Source: Candidatus Flexicrinis proximus (GTDB taxonomy: Bacteria > Chloroflexota > Anaerolineae > Aggregatilineales > Phototrophicaceae). From it: DNA of 64,000 bases. Of this stretch, positions 49,607 through 58,846 are shown piece after piece. The stretch covers positions 248,001 to 312,000 of the forward strand of contig JADJQF010000011.1 in assembly GCA_016712885.1 (NCBI GenBank), read 5' to 3'. Each line of letters starts with the position of its first letter. The stretch's first letter is position 1. The translations under genes were made by a program, and so were the position numbers. The notes under the pieces were generated by a model. That model did not search any database. It saw only the letters and a program-made list of their open reading frames with translations, and was not told the origin of the DNA.

Positions 49607-51508
49607 ATGGCAAGCTCTGAACCGTTGGCTCAGTGGCTCATCGCCCAGATTGGCACGCTGGACAAGCACGCGTTCCGCATGGCACTGCCTGAGATCGGGG
49701 CCAGTTTCACGCTGTCGCTCTGGTTCTATGCAATGCGTTATGGCGGACGGCAGGTGATTGCCCGCTTGAACTCGCCAGATGTTGATGGCTGGGGCGTTGT
49801 ACTTGAAAATCAACGCATAACTGTTGAATACGGCCGGGACGACAGCATTATCGCTCGCGCCGAAGGTCCGATTGCTGGACTCGAACACTGGGCGCATGTC
49901 GCCCTGACTTTTGCGGCGGAGACCGGGTGCGTCCGGGTCTTTGCAGGGGCTGACACTGGCGAAGCGACGATCGGTCCTATAGACCCGTCCGTCCCCCGTG
50001 AATTGATCCTAGGAGGATATACCGATCCGGCCGGTGGTCACTATGATTACACGTTCGGGAGGGACGGCACCGGACTGGTCGATGACGTCCGCATTTATGG
50101 CCGGGTACTGGACGCGGACGAAATCGCCGGGTTGTCGCAAATCAGAGGCGATCCGCCCGTTGCGGACTTTTCGATCGGTGCCGTCGGTGACGCACCGTGT
50201 GTGGTGAGCTTCAGCGCAAATGGCAGCGAAGGCACTCGCGGTGTAGTGTGGAATTTCGGCGACGGCAGTATGGCACTCGGCAGATCGGTCGAGCATCGCT
50301 TTGACTATGCCGGCCAGTATCGAATTCAGATGACGGCTATCAGCGCCGGCCACAGGCAGTCAAGCGCCGAGGCGACGCTCATGCTGGCTGGCGCAGATGA
50401 CCCGATTCAACGGACGCGCGTGTTCGTGAATGGCGGCGAAGGGCATGCGTGCTATCGCATTCCGAGCATTGTGCGTGCCGCCAACGGCGATCTTCTGGCG
50501 TTTGCAGAGGGGCGGCGCGATTCCTGCAGCGATTCGACCCCGACTATCCGCGTCGTGAGCAAGCGTAGCCGTGATAACGGGCGGACCTGGGAACCGCTGC
50601 AGATCGTGGCGCAGCATCTGCACGCGGCAGGTGAATACGCCCTGATGAACCCATCACCGGTTGTTGATAGCGTGCGCGGTGACGGCAGGATCGTGCTGCT
50701 GTACAACGCGAGCACAAGTAACGAGTGGGACCTCGCGCGCGGAGTCGGGCAAAGCCAAACGTTTTGCGTGATCAGCTATGACCATGGCGAAACCTGGGAT
50801 GAACCTCGCGAGATCAGCGACGAGATTCGCGGAGCGTCTCACTGGCCAATTCAGCGCCCGACGCTGGGACATGCGCTTCAACGCCGAGATGGCCGTATCA
50901 TCCACGCCAGCACGATTACGGTCGGGGTGGCGAGTGTGTTCGACTCACAGAATGTGCTGTTCTGGTCGGATGATCTGGGGGAAAGCTGGCACTGTGGCGG
51001 GGTTTGCCCGACGGTTGGCCTGAATGAAGCCACAGCGATTGAGCTGGAAGATGGAAGCGTGCTGATCAACAGCCGCGCTTATATCGGCGGCAAACCCGCA
51101 GGACGCCGTGCGCTCACCCGCGCCTATTTCGGACACGACGACCAGGTCTACTACGACCCTACTCTGTATGTTCCGGCGCTGGTCGACTCTGCGGCACAAG
51201 CGAGCATGCTGCGGCTGACCTTCAAATCGCAAATCGAAGCAGGCGGACGGAGCCGAATTGCGTTCTCCAACCCGGCGCACCCGCACGCGCGATACCATCT
51301 GACCGTCCGGCTCAGCGATGATGAAGGGCAGACGTGGAGTCATCAGCGCGTCATCGACGCGGGACCCTCGTCATATAGTGACCTGATCGAACAGGCGGAC
51401 GGGCGGATCGGCGTGCTGTACGAACAAGGAAATCAGGGCGGGATCGCCTATGCTATTTTTACGCTGGAGTGGCTTACCAACGGTACAGATTCACTGGACC
51501 GTTTCTAA
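49607..51508 (+). CDS. Sialidase (GH33) with N-terminal LamG-like and PKD-like domains, no signal peptide
   Basis: A 633-residue exo-alpha-sialidase. The N-terminal 170 residues look like a LamG/concanavalin-like domain (SFTLSLWFYAMRYGG, LVDDVRIYGRVLDADEIAGL). Residues about 190-260 are a PKD-like domain (VVWNFGDGSMALG, HRFDYAGQYRIQMTAISAG). The catalytic part has CYRIPSIVRAANGDLLAFAEGRRD (the YRIP Arg) and four Asp boxes: SRDNGRTW, SYDHGETW, SDDLGESW and SDDEGQTW, plus the Tyr region SSYSDLIEQADGRIGVLYE. No signal peptide or Tat motif is visible at the N-terminus, so the enzyme appears cytoplasmic or uses another route. It starts one base after the oxidoreductase gene. Confidence 0.88.
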   Translation: MASSEPLAQWLIAQIGTLDKHAFRMALPEIGASFTLSLWFYAMRYGGRQVIARLNSPDVDGWGVVLENQRITVEYGRDDSIIARAEGPIAGLEHWAHVALTFAAETGCVRVFAGADTGEATIGPIDPSVPRELILGGYTDPAGGHYDYTFGRDGTGLVDDVRIYGRVLDADEIAGLSQIRGDPPVADFSIGAVGDAPCVVSFSANGSEGTRGVVWNFGDGSMALGRSVEHRFDYAGQYRIQMTAISAGHRQSSAEATLMLAGADDPIQRTRVFVNGGEGHACYRIPSIVRAANGDLLAFAEGRRDSCSDSTPTIRVVSKRSRDNGRTWEPLQIVAQHLHAAGEYALMNPSPVVDSVRGDGRIVLLYNASTSNEWDLARGVGQSQTFCVISYDHGETWDEPREISDEIRGASHWPIQRPTLGHALQRRDGRIIHASTITVGVASVFDSQNVLFWSDDLGESWHCGGVCPTVGLNEATAIELEDGSVLINSRAYIGGKPAGRRALTRAYFGHDDQVYYDPTLYVPALVDSAAQASMLRLTFKSQIEAGGRSRIAFSNPAHPHARYHLTVRLSDDEGQTWSHQRVIDAGPSSYSDLIEQADGRIGVLYEQGNQGGIAYAIFTLEWLTNGTDSLDRF

Positions 51509-51526
51509 AGAAAGCGAGTTGGCGCG

Positions 51527-53338
51527 ATGAAACTGACAACCTTCGTTGCGAGTGGACGTGAGTCATTGGGCCTCGTTCTGACGCATCCACATACCGGGGA
51601 GGAGTGGGTGTTTGAGCCCGGCATGACCCAGGAGCGGCTGTTGGAATACGCGAAGCGGGGAACATCCCCGTATGTTGCCACCAAGCCGGTTTTCTGGGAC
51701 GTGCAAGCACCGGCTGACATGCTTGGACTCCTGCAGTCCGGCCCCGACGGCATGACGCGGATGCGCCGTTTTCAGGACTTCCTGGTCTCGTTTCTGGACA
51801 AGGCCGACACGTTTATGCTGATCGGGGCGGGACACAGACTCGCGGATGTGCGACTGCGCGCGCCAATCCCGCGGCCACGTCTGATCCTGGGCCTGGTCCA
51901 AAACAGCCCGACAGTGTGGCGCCATGTGCCTGAACGACAGCACCTGAATTTGTTTCCGCAGGGGCATCAGCGCCCGCAAGGGACCGTTATCGATCCCGGC
52001 GCGCCGCTGATTCTGCCGTATGCAGCTACGGTCAGCGGCGGCTGGAACCCGGAACTGGCTGTGATCATCGGGACAAGTGGGCGGGACATCCCGGTTTCTC
52101 AGGCGATGAACCACGTCGCCGGGCTGACGATTGTTTCAGATGTCACGGTGGACTATTTCCGGCGCGACTACTTTGAGCAACCGGAACCGCGCGACTGGTT
52201 TGAAGATGCAATGTCATCCTGGGGCGACAAGAAGTCCGACGCACGGTTTCCGATGGGTCCTTACCTGGTGACGATGGATGAAGTGGGCAATCCATACGAC
52301 CTGATGATTTATACGCGGCAGTCGGGGTATTTGCGCGACCGCTCCCATACGGGCGCGATGAATATCGGTATCGAGCGCACAATCAGCTGGCTGTCGTCGT
52401 TCCACGCGCTGCAACCGGGCGACATCATCCATATGGGTACCATGGGCTACGACGGATCGCCATTTCTGTTCGACCCTGTAGAAGGCGACGTGATCGAAAG
52501 CGAGATCGAACGGCTCGGAGTGCTGCGCAATCCGGTTGTCTACGAGACTGAACAGGCATCACATCTGACTCAGCGACCGCTGGTTACACATCCATCGCCT
52601 GCAATTCAGGAGATCATCGGCACGCCAAGTGCGCGGATCAATTCCCCAGCGGACTGGACAGTGGAAACTGCGCGGCACTTCTGGACGCTTTTTGGCAACG
52701 ACCGTGATGCAGAGACGCGCGAAGGGCTAGTGAAGCGGTTGTACCCGCGATTTCTGGCTGCGCCGGCGGCTGCGCTGGCCGCTTCGGGGACTAAAATTCA
52801 CATCCCAGCACGGGCAGGCTCACTGGCCCTGGGGTGTGAGCTGGCCTGTGTCGTCCGGACCATTTCCTGCCGGTTGACCATAGAAGAGGCGCATGAGGCG
52901 ATTTTGGGATTCATACCGATGGCCGTTTTGCGCGACTCGTCGTTCAGGGATCAGATCGTCGAGCCAGCTTCCATGCAGGAGCGCCACCTTCCAGCGGTGT
53001 ATTCGCGCTGGGCGGATGCGTTCAATGTCGCAGGCGCGCCTACCAGAATCGGAGCCGACGAGTGGCGGGGGAGAAAGTGCACAGTGCATCTTGACGGGTA
53101 CGGTGATGTTGTGACCAACACCGCCGATTATCTGATGTCTGCGGCACAGGTGCTGGCCTACATCACGAGGTATATCACCCTGTTTCCAGGAGATGTCCTT
53201 GCACTCGGACCACTGGGGAGGGAAATCCACATCCCGCAAGGCGCCGGGATCGCGCCGGGTGCGGCGGGATATGCTGAAATTGATGGATTAGGCCGCGCGG
53301 CCTTCACGTTGGAAGGCCGCGCAGCCCAATACCGCTAG
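51527..53338 (+). CDS. Double-domain fumarylacetoacetate hydrolase family protein
   Basis: A 603-residue protein with two FAH-type domains. The N-terminal one has ELAVIIGTSGRDIPVSQAMNHVAGLTIVSDVTVDYF, an FAH core, and PFLFDPVEGDVIESEIERLGVLRNPV at its end. The C-terminal one (from about 425) has ALGCELACVVRTISCRLTIEEA and GDVLALGPLGREIHIPQGAGI. Family members hydrolyse or decarboxylate 2-oxo acids such as 2-keto-3-deoxy acids. In this operon it may act on a keto-acid product of sugar breakdown, an inference. Starts 19 bases after the sialidase stop, last gene of the plus operon. Confidence 0.82.
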   Translation: MKLTTFVASGRESLGLVLTHPHTGEEWVFEPGMTQERLLEYAKRGTSPYVATKPVFWDVQAPADMLGLLQSGPDGMTRMRRFQDFLVSFLDKADTFMLIGAGHRLADVRLRAPIPRPRLILGLVQNSPTVWRHVPERQHLNLFPQGHQRPQGTVIDPGAPLILPYAATVSGGWNPELAVIIGTSGRDIPVSQAMNHVAGLTIVSDVTVDYFRRDYFEQPEPRDWFEDAMSSWGDKKSDARFPMGPYLVTMDEVGNPYDLMIYTRQSGYLRDRSHTGAMNIGIERTISWLSSFHALQPGDIIHMGTMGYDGSPFLFDPVEGDVIESEIERLGVLRNPVVYETEQASHLTQRPLVTHPSPAIQEIIGTPSARINSPADWTVETARHFWTLFGNDRDAETREGLVKRLYPRFLAAPAAALAASGTKIHIPARAGSLALGCELACVVRTISCRLTIEEAHEAILGFIPMAVLRDSSFRDQIVEPASMQERHLPAVYSRWADAFNVAGAPTRIGADEWRGRKCTVHLDGYGDVVTNTADYLMSAAQVLAYITRYITLFPGDVLALGPLGREIHIPQGAGIAPGAAGYAEIDGLGRAAFTLEGRAAQYR

Positions 53339-53400
53339 AGCGTTATGTACTTTTGAAGGTGTTCCACTCCAAACCCCGGTGGCGGCGTTTGCACTCCTGC

Positions 53401-53466
53401 ACCCCGCAGATGAGGGGTCGAGGGGCGCAAGTCCCTCGCGGAGGTGTGGAGGCAGCGCCTCCACAC
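53401..53466. repeat. Three hairpins between convergent operons (REP-like)
   Basis: ACCCC-N8-GGGGT (53401-53418), GAGGG-N8-CCCTC (53420-53437) and the perfect GTGTGGAGGC-AGC-GCCTCCACAC (53444-53466) follow each other in the 147-base gap where the two catabolic operons converge. They probably stop or stabilise transcripts from both sides; the compact, GC-rich build also resembles REP-type intergenic repeats. No copy was seen elsewhere in the window. Confidence 0.55.
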
Positions 53467-53485
53467 ACTAAGTGCACAACCGCCA

Positions 53486-54376
53486 CTAGAGTGCCACAAG
53501 CGCTTCGAAATCTGTTTTGGCGAGGTTTTCGCGCAGTGCAGTCCGGCTTTTGTCCGTCAGCGGCAGGTTAGGGAGACGCGGTTCACCCATGTCGATACCC
53601 AGGATGCGAGTCAAAATGTCCTTCAGAGCGCCCGTGAAACCGACCTCGATCATGGCGGCGGTGACGCGATTTGCGCGCAGCTGAAGTTCCTGCGCTTCGA
53701 CGAGGCGCCCTTCCCGAACAGCCCGCATCAGCGCGATATACACACCCGGCATGAAGTTAAGGGTCGAGCCGATATTTCCGGTTGCCCCCATCATCAACCC
53801 GTAAAGAGCCTGCTCATCCATGCCTGAGAACAGGGTCCAGCGTCCCTGGCCCATGTCAATGATTTGGCGCAACTCGAACATATTCGGGCCGGTGTACTTT
53901 GCGCCGCCAAGGTTGGGAATATCCAGGATGCTGTGCATCAGAGCCACGCTGTCGATGCGCGGATTGAGGATATAGGTCAGCAGGGGCAGATCAGGCACTG
54001 CCGCGGCGACAGCGGAGTAGTAGCGACGGACGATTTCAATTGAATCGTAGAGCGGCGGTATGATGCTGCTGATGCCGACCGCACCGTGAGAACGTGCATG
54101 TTGGGCATGTTCGATGGCGTCATCGACGGACACCGCGCCGACATGCACGATACACGGCACGCGCCCGTTGACATGCTGAAGGGCGGACTGAATGAGACGC
54201 TGCCGTTCGGTGTAAGAGAGATAGATCCCTTCGCCCGTGGTTCCACCCAGATAGAAACCGTCAACGCCTTTGTTGATGAGATAGTCAATCAGCGCAAATA
54301 AACCGGGTAGATTGACACTGTGATTTTCACCTGTCGGCGTCATCAGCGCCGGCCAGATACCTCTGAAGATTTCCAT
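53486..54376 (-). CDS. N-acetylneuraminate lyase-like (DapA/NanA superfamily)
   Basis: A 296-residue class I aldolase. Motifs are YLGGTTGEG (phosphate/carboxylate loop), YILNPRIDS with the active Tyr, and GAKYTGPNMFEL with the Schiff-base Lys. The K-Y-T and FSGMDEQAL with GNIGSTLNFMP are like sialate lyases rather than DHDPS. It should cleave sialic acid to pyruvate and ManNAc. It is the last gene of the minus-strand operon, 26 bases after the HpaI-like gene. Confidence 0.85.
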   Translation of the reverse strand: MEIFRGIWPALMTPTGENHSVNLPGLFALIDYLINKGVDGFYLGGTTGEGIYLSYTERQRLIQSALQHVNGRVPCIVHVGAVSVDDAIEHAQHARSHGAVGISSIIPPLYDSIEIVRRYYSAVAAAVPDLPLLTYILNPRIDSVALMHSILDIPNLGGAKYTGPNMFELRQIIDMGQGRWTLFSGMDEQALYGLMMGATGNIGSTLNFMPGVYIALMRAVREGRLVEAQELQLRANRVTAAMIEVGFTGALKDILTRILGIDMGEPRLPNLPLTDKSRTALRENLAKTDFEALVAL

Positions 54377-54402
54377 GATTACCTTCTTCTAGGGTACGCC
54401 GT

Positions 54403-55200
54403 TCAGACGTACTCCGCATCCAATACCTGGCGAATGTGCCCGAGCTCGTGCCTAAGTCCTTCGGCCACGAACAGCGTATCGCCCCGATAGCTGACAAAAT
54501 TCATGCCGCGCTGGAACCACTTCAATGCGTTTTCGAACCCGGTAAAGAAGACATGCATCCCTACACCGACGCTGGCTGCCTTACATTGGGCGATGACCTG
54601 ATCCACTGCGGCCACGAAGCGAGGATGGTCATACTGTTCGGGTATGCCCAGATTGATCGAAAGATCGTGCGGCCCGATGAAGATGGCGTCGATGCCCGGC
54701 ACTGCGAGGATTTCCGGCAGATTCGCGATTCCGGCGCTGCTCTCAATCATCAGGACGAGCGTTGCGTCAGGATTATAGGCATCGAGATAGGCGCGCGTTT
54801 CTAGGTTAGGGAAGTGGCCATTGGTCGTCGCGTCTGCCAGGGCCTGACCTTTGAGCGGCCGGTATTTGACTGCGCCGAGAAGATCACGCGCCTGCTGGGC
54901 CGTTTCGACATAAGGCACGATCACGCCGTGAGCGCCAGCATCCATCACCATAGCTGCCTGGGACGCCGAGATGTCCGGGATACGCACGAGCGGCGCTATG
55001 CCGTAGGCGGCATAGCACTGGGCGGCCCAGGCGATCGTTTCGCGGCCGTTTGGCGCGTGTTCGCTGTCCATAAAGACGAAATCTATGGGCGCGTATTCGG
55101 CGAAGAAGCGGGGCCAGCGCGGTTGACCGTAGCCCTCCATTCCCACGCCGTAAACGGGCTTTCCTGCTTTCAGTCTCTTCTTGAGTTCTGAACCACGCAC
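54403..55200 (-). CDS. HpcH/HpaI family 2-keto-3-deoxy acid aldolase
   Basis: A 265-residue class II aldolase. FVFMDSEHAPNGRETIAWAAQCY contains the DSEH motif; VRIPDISASQAAMVMDAGAHGVIVPYVE, MIESSAGIANLPEIL (metal Glu) and IFIGPHDLSINLG follow, all typical of HpaI/YfaU. It cleaves 2-keto-3-deoxy acids to pyruvate and an aldehyde. Together with the FAH protein and the NanA-like enzyme it suggests that the locus also handles a keto-deoxy acid. It lies 14 bases after the permease gene. Confidence 0.9.
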   Translation of the reverse strand: MRGSELKKRLKAGKPVYGVGMEGYGQPRWPRFFAEYAPIDFVFMDSEHAPNGRETIAWAAQCYAAYGIAPLVRIPDISASQAAMVMDAGAHGVIVPYVETAQQARDLLGAVKYRPLKGQALADATTNGHFPNLETRAYLDAYNPDATLVLMIESSAGIANLPEILAVPGIDAIFIGPHDLSINLGIPEQYDHPRFVAAVDQVIAQCKAASVGVGMHVFFTGFENALKWFQRGMNFVSYRGDTLFVAEGLRHELGHIRQVLDAEYV

Positions 55201-55214
55201 GAGGACTTCTCTCC

Positions 55215-56126
55215 TTACAGGACTAGTCTCGGGTCAATTGCATCCCGTATCCCATCACCGATAAAGTTGACACACAGCACCGTGAGTACTGTCATGGCCG
55301 CGGGCGGAATCCAGGTCCAGGTCAGATTGACCAGGATGTCGAGATTGCGCGCCGCCTCCAGCATGTTGCCCCAGCTTGGCGTCGGCGGTGCGACTCCCAG
55401 CCCAAGAAAGCTAAGCCCCGCCTCGGTCAGGATGGCGCCACCCACGCTGAAGGTGATCAATGCCACCAGCGGGGCGAGCACATTGGGGAAGATGTGAAGC
55501 GCAATAATGCGGCGGTCAGGCACGCCGAGGCAGCGCGCAGCCATGACAAATTCCGCCTCGCGCAGGGACATGAACTGGGCGCGGACCAGGCGCGCCACAC
55601 CTGGCCAGCTTAGAAGCCCGACAATCAGTACGATGTTCCACACACTTCGTGGCAGCAGCGCCGCCAACGTGAGCATGATAACGATGCTGGGGAAAGTCAT
55701 TACGGTGTCGGTGATACGCATGAGGATGATGTCGACCCAGCCGCGGTAATACCCGGACAGCGCGCCTACAATGGTGCCGATGACGGTCGAGATCGCAGTT
55801 GCACCCATTCCGACAAGGAGGGACACCTGCCCCCCATACAGGGTGCGCGTGAGGATGTCGCGGCCAACCCGATCCGTACCGAAGAGATTTTGTGCGGTCG
55901 GGGGTTTCCCAGAGACCGTGAGGTCTATGCGGTCGTAAGGGTAGGGCGCGAAAACCGGTGCAAAGATCGATACGCTGGCAATGACGGCCAGAACGAAGGA
56001 CGCGATGATCGCGAGGCGGTGGCGCAGGAACCGGCGCAGCGCGCGATTCTTTTGCGGCCGGTGCTGCGGATCGAGCTGGGCAACGTCCGACCTGGCCTGA
56101 GGTGGAGGATTCGACGGGTTAGTCAT
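55215..56126 (-). CDS. Dpp/Opp-type ABC transporter permease (DppC-like)
   Basis: A 303-residue inner-membrane permease with six predicted helices. An N-terminal OppC-N segment (LRRFLRHRLAIIASFVLAVIASVSIFAPVFAPY) is followed by FGTDRVGRDILTRTLYGGQVSLLVG and the EAA loop REAEFVMAARCLGVPDRRIIALHIFPNV. It overlaps the DppB-like gene by 8 bases. With the neighbouring lyase it probably imports sialic acid or related sugar acid, as SatABCD-type sialic acid transporters belong to this family. Confidence 0.93.
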   Translation of the reverse strand: MTNPSNPPPQARSDVAQLDPQHRPQKNRALRRFLRHRLAIIASFVLAVIASVSIFAPVFAPYPYDRIDLTVSGKPPTAQNLFGTDRVGRDILTRTLYGGQVSLLVGMGATAISTVIGTIVGALSGYYRGWVDIILMRITDTVMTFPSIVIMLTLAALLPRSVWNIVLIVGLLSWPGVARLVRAQFMSLREAEFVMAARCLGVPDRRIIALHIFPNVLAPLVALITFSVGGAILTEAGLSFLGLGVAPPTPSWGNMLEAARNLDILVNLTWTWIPPAAMTVLTVLCVNFIGDGIRDAIDPRLVL

Positions 56127-57075
56127 AGCGGATCCGTGGATCGACCACTGCGTAGGCGATATCGGTCAGGATATTCGCACCCAGGACAAACAAGGCGATG
56201 ACGAGATTCATTCCCATCAGCAGCGGAACATCACGCCCGCGTACCGCATCCAGATACAGCGTCCCCATACCCGGCCAGCTAAAGATCGTCTCGGTAAACA
56301 CGGCGCCGACGACCAGCGAAGGGACGCTCAGTCCGATTACAGTAATCACAGGCAGGATCGCGTTAGGGACGATATGCCGCCAGGTGACCGCATTGGAAGT
56401 CAGTCCTTTGGCTCGTGCGGTGTTGACATAATCGAGCCGGATGACTTCCAGCATGCTAAATCGCGTATAGCGCATGAAAGTGGCGACGAAATTCAGGCTT
56501 AGTACCATGCTCGGGAGGGCGAGATAGTGGAGGGTGGTCCAGATTGTGGACTCGCGGTCTACGGGACGCATCCCGCCTGCGGGAAACATCCGAAGATTGA
56601 TGGCAAAGACGAGTAATGCAACGATACCTGTTATGAATGACGGTGTGGAAATGCCAAGAAACGAAAAACCTGTTAGCGAAAAGTCCCAGAAACTGTACTG
56701 CCGCTGGCCGATAAAGACCCCCAGCGGTACACCTACCACTATTCCTATCGCAAGCGCTGAACTCATTAACAGCAGGCTTGCGCTCAGCCGGCGGCCGATC
56801 ACCTCGGTGACCCGCGTGCCGTCCATAAACCGGTATCCGAAGTCCCCTCTGACCACGTTGCTCAGCCAATTCACATAGCGCGCGACCGGGGACTGATCGA
56901 GCCCAAAGCGCTCGCGGAGCGCCTGCAGCGCTTCCTGTGACATTTCGATTTCGGGGCCGACGAAGTAGTCGGCGATGTCGCCGGGAGCAATTTCCATAAG
57001 CACAAAGATGATGATCGTAATGAGGATGAGCACCGGGATCGAAATGAGGACACGGCGCATTAAGTACTCTAGCAT
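56119..57075 (-). CDS. Dpp/Opp-type ABC transporter permease (DppB-like)
   Basis: A 318-residue membrane permease: LMRRVLISIPVLILITIIIFVLMEIAPGD at the start, then RFGLDQSPVARYVNWLSNVVRGDFGYRFMDGTRV and an EAA loop LDYVNTARAKGLTSNAVTWRHIVPNAILPVI. ATG 57075 was chosen for family fit. It forms the channel with the DppC-like protein. A hairpin separates it from the binding-protein gene. Confidence 0.93.
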   Translation of the reverse strand: MLEYLMRRVLISIPVLILITIIIFVLMEIAPGDIADYFVGPEIEMSQEALQALRERFGLDQSPVARYVNWLSNVVRGDFGYRFMDGTRVTEVIGRRLSASLLLMSSALAIGIVVGVPLGVFIGQRQYSFWDFSLTGFSFLGISTPSFITGIVALLVFAINLRMFPAGGMRPVDRESTIWTTLHYLALPSMVLSLNFVATFMRYTRFSMLEVIRLDYVNTARAKGLTSNAVTWRHIVPNAILPVITVIGLSVPSLVVGAVFTETIFSWPGMGTLYLDAVRGRDVPLLMGMNLVIALFVLGANILTDIAYAVVDPRIRYD

Positions 57076-57100
57076 GACGGCCTCCGGCTCAAGCGATTGG

Positions 57101-57128
57101 GTAGAGGGGAGCAAATGCCCCCCTCTAC
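57101..57128 (-). terminator. Intercistronic hairpin after the binding-protein gene
   Basis: GTAGAGGGG and CCCCTCTAC form a perfect 9-pair stem around a 10-base loop, 13 bases after the binding-protein stop. There is no T run. Such hairpins often stabilise or partly end the binding-protein message so that it is made in excess over the permeases. Confidence 0.55.
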
Positions 57129-57141
57129 CAACGAACGGAGA

Positions 57142-58713
57142 TTATTCGCCGACGGTCCAGAGTTCGGCATGGTCTTCGTACGGGCCGCCACCGGCTGCCG
57201 GGAACCAGTAGAATTCCTGAAGGTTGTTCGAGGCCGCGCCGAAGCGAACGGCTGTCCACATGTAGCCTTCAAGCGCATTCTGGTTCTGGTAGCGACAGAT
57301 ATCCTGCAGATAACCGAGGTAAGCGTCGGGATCTGATTCGACGCGGGCTGCGTCGATCAGGGCCTGGAGTTCAGGGAAGAACTCGCCGGCTAGCGGCGCG
57401 CCATCGGTGGTAGGCTGACCCCCGACTTCATAGAATGCGTAGGGGAAGTTGCCGACATTCACGCCGACACCACGGTAGGAAATGTCCCAGCCTTCGCCGG
57501 TGTAGAAGTAGGAATTGTAGGTCGGGACGTCCTGAGCGAGCGGAACGGTGTTGATGCCGACGCCGGACAGGAATGCCTGCTGAGCGGCCATCGCATCGAG
57601 ATGGAACTGGTTGTTGTAGTAGGTAACGATTTCGTACTGGCTCGACAGATCGTAGCCGGCTTCGGTGAGGAGCTGCGAGGCCATAGCTGGATCGTATGCG
57701 TAGTCATTGAGTTCCGAGGCATCGGGCATCATCGCGGGGAATGGCGAGATGCACGGGACGACGGTGGCCGTACCCTTGAGGACGGTCTCGGCGATGGCCT
57801 TGCGGTCGATAGCGTAGAGGAACGCCTGACGGACGCGGACATCCTGGAAGGCCGGGTTGCGCAGGTTGAAGATGAAGTAGTTGGTGACGCCAGATGGGCC
57901 GTCGAAAATCTGATAGGAGCCGGCGTCTTTTAGGCGAAGGGCGACGTCGCCGCTGACGTAAGTGAAATTGATTTCTCCACTCTCAAGCGCGAGAAGCGCG
58001 GTGGTCTCGTCTGCGAAATAGCGGTTGATCAGGCGGTCAAGTTTCGGCGCGCCGTTCCAGTAGTTCGGATTCGGGACCAGCGCCCAGAACTGATCGGCGA
58101 CGAATTCGTCATGCATGAAGGGGCCGGTGCCGACGGGGGTAGTGTAGAACCAGTCGAGGTTCTGGTAATCGGCGAAATTGATGTCGCCCAGTTCATGTTC
58201 GGGCAGGACCCACGCGAAGATCATGAAGAATGGGAGGCGCGGGTTCGGTTGGGTGAGCTCAATTTCGACGGTGAAGGCATCTACGGCGCGGATCGCGACG
58301 ACCTTCTCGGGGCTAAGGCCGGAGAAACCGGGGAACGACGTGGCCGCTTCAGGGCTGAGGGCAAGGGTGAGTGAGAAGACGACATCTTCCGAGTCGAAGG
58401 CCTCGCCATCGTGCCACAGAACGCCCTCGCGTAGCTTAAACGTCCAGATCGTCGCATCCTCATTCGAAGACCACTCGGTGGCGAGCTGGGGTTCGAGTGC
58501 GCTCATGTCTGCGTTCCAGCTAATGAGTGGGCTCCAGATTTTGGAGAGCCAAGTGCGGCCAGCGGTGTCAAAGAACGGCTTGACCTGCGGCGCGCCGCCT
58601 GGACCCACATCAAAGGCCCCTATCAAGGTGCCGCCGCCGTCCTGCGCATGAGCCGGGACAAGCACGAGGAGAAGACTGAACAGAATCAACAGTGTAAAGC
58701 GTTTATTCCTCAT
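57142..58713 (-). CDS. Family 5 extracellular solute-binding protein (DppA-like)
   Basis: A 523-residue exported binding protein. The signal sequence is MRNKRFTLLILFSLLLVLVPAHAQ, with a good AxA site at AHA. Typical segments include LATEWSSNEDATIWTFKLREGVLWHDGEAFDSEDVVFSLTLAL and FQDVRVRQAFLYAIDRKAIAETVLKGTA. Family members bind peptides, nickel, opines or, as in SatA, sialic acid. ATG 58713 has AAGGAGCT upstream; an upstream extension has no similarity. No ATPase genes for this transporter are in the window. Confidence 0.93.
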   Translation of the reverse strand: MRNKRFTLLILFSLLLVLVPAHAQDGGGTLIGAFDVGPGGAPQVKPFFDTAGRTWLSKIWSPLISWNADMSALEPQLATEWSSNEDATIWTFKLREGVLWHDGEAFDSEDVVFSLTLALSPEAATSFPGFSGLSPEKVVAIRAVDAFTVEIELTQPNPRLPFFMIFAWVLPEHELGDINFADYQNLDWFYTTPVGTGPFMHDEFVADQFWALVPNPNYWNGAPKLDRLINRYFADETTALLALESGEINFTYVSGDVALRLKDAGSYQIFDGPSGVTNYFIFNLRNPAFQDVRVRQAFLYAIDRKAIAETVLKGTATVVPCISPFPAMMPDASELNDYAYDPAMASQLLTEAGYDLSSQYEIVTYYNNQFHLDAMAAQQAFLSGVGINTVPLAQDVPTYNSYFYTGEGWDISYRGVGVNVGNFPYAFYEVGGQPTTDGAPLAGEFFPELQALIDAARVESDPDAYLGYLQDICRYQNQNALEGYMWTAVRFGAASNNLQEFYWFPAAGGGPYEDHAELWTVGE

Positions 58714-58846
58714 TGGTGAAGCTCCTTCGAAACGTATACTTTCACCCTGCAAACTGGGTTCTGCTTGAAACCCTTTACCATCCGAGTTCACACTCCTGAC
58801 TACTCTCATTGACACTCATGCAACGCGCCTTAGGACGCGAGACACT

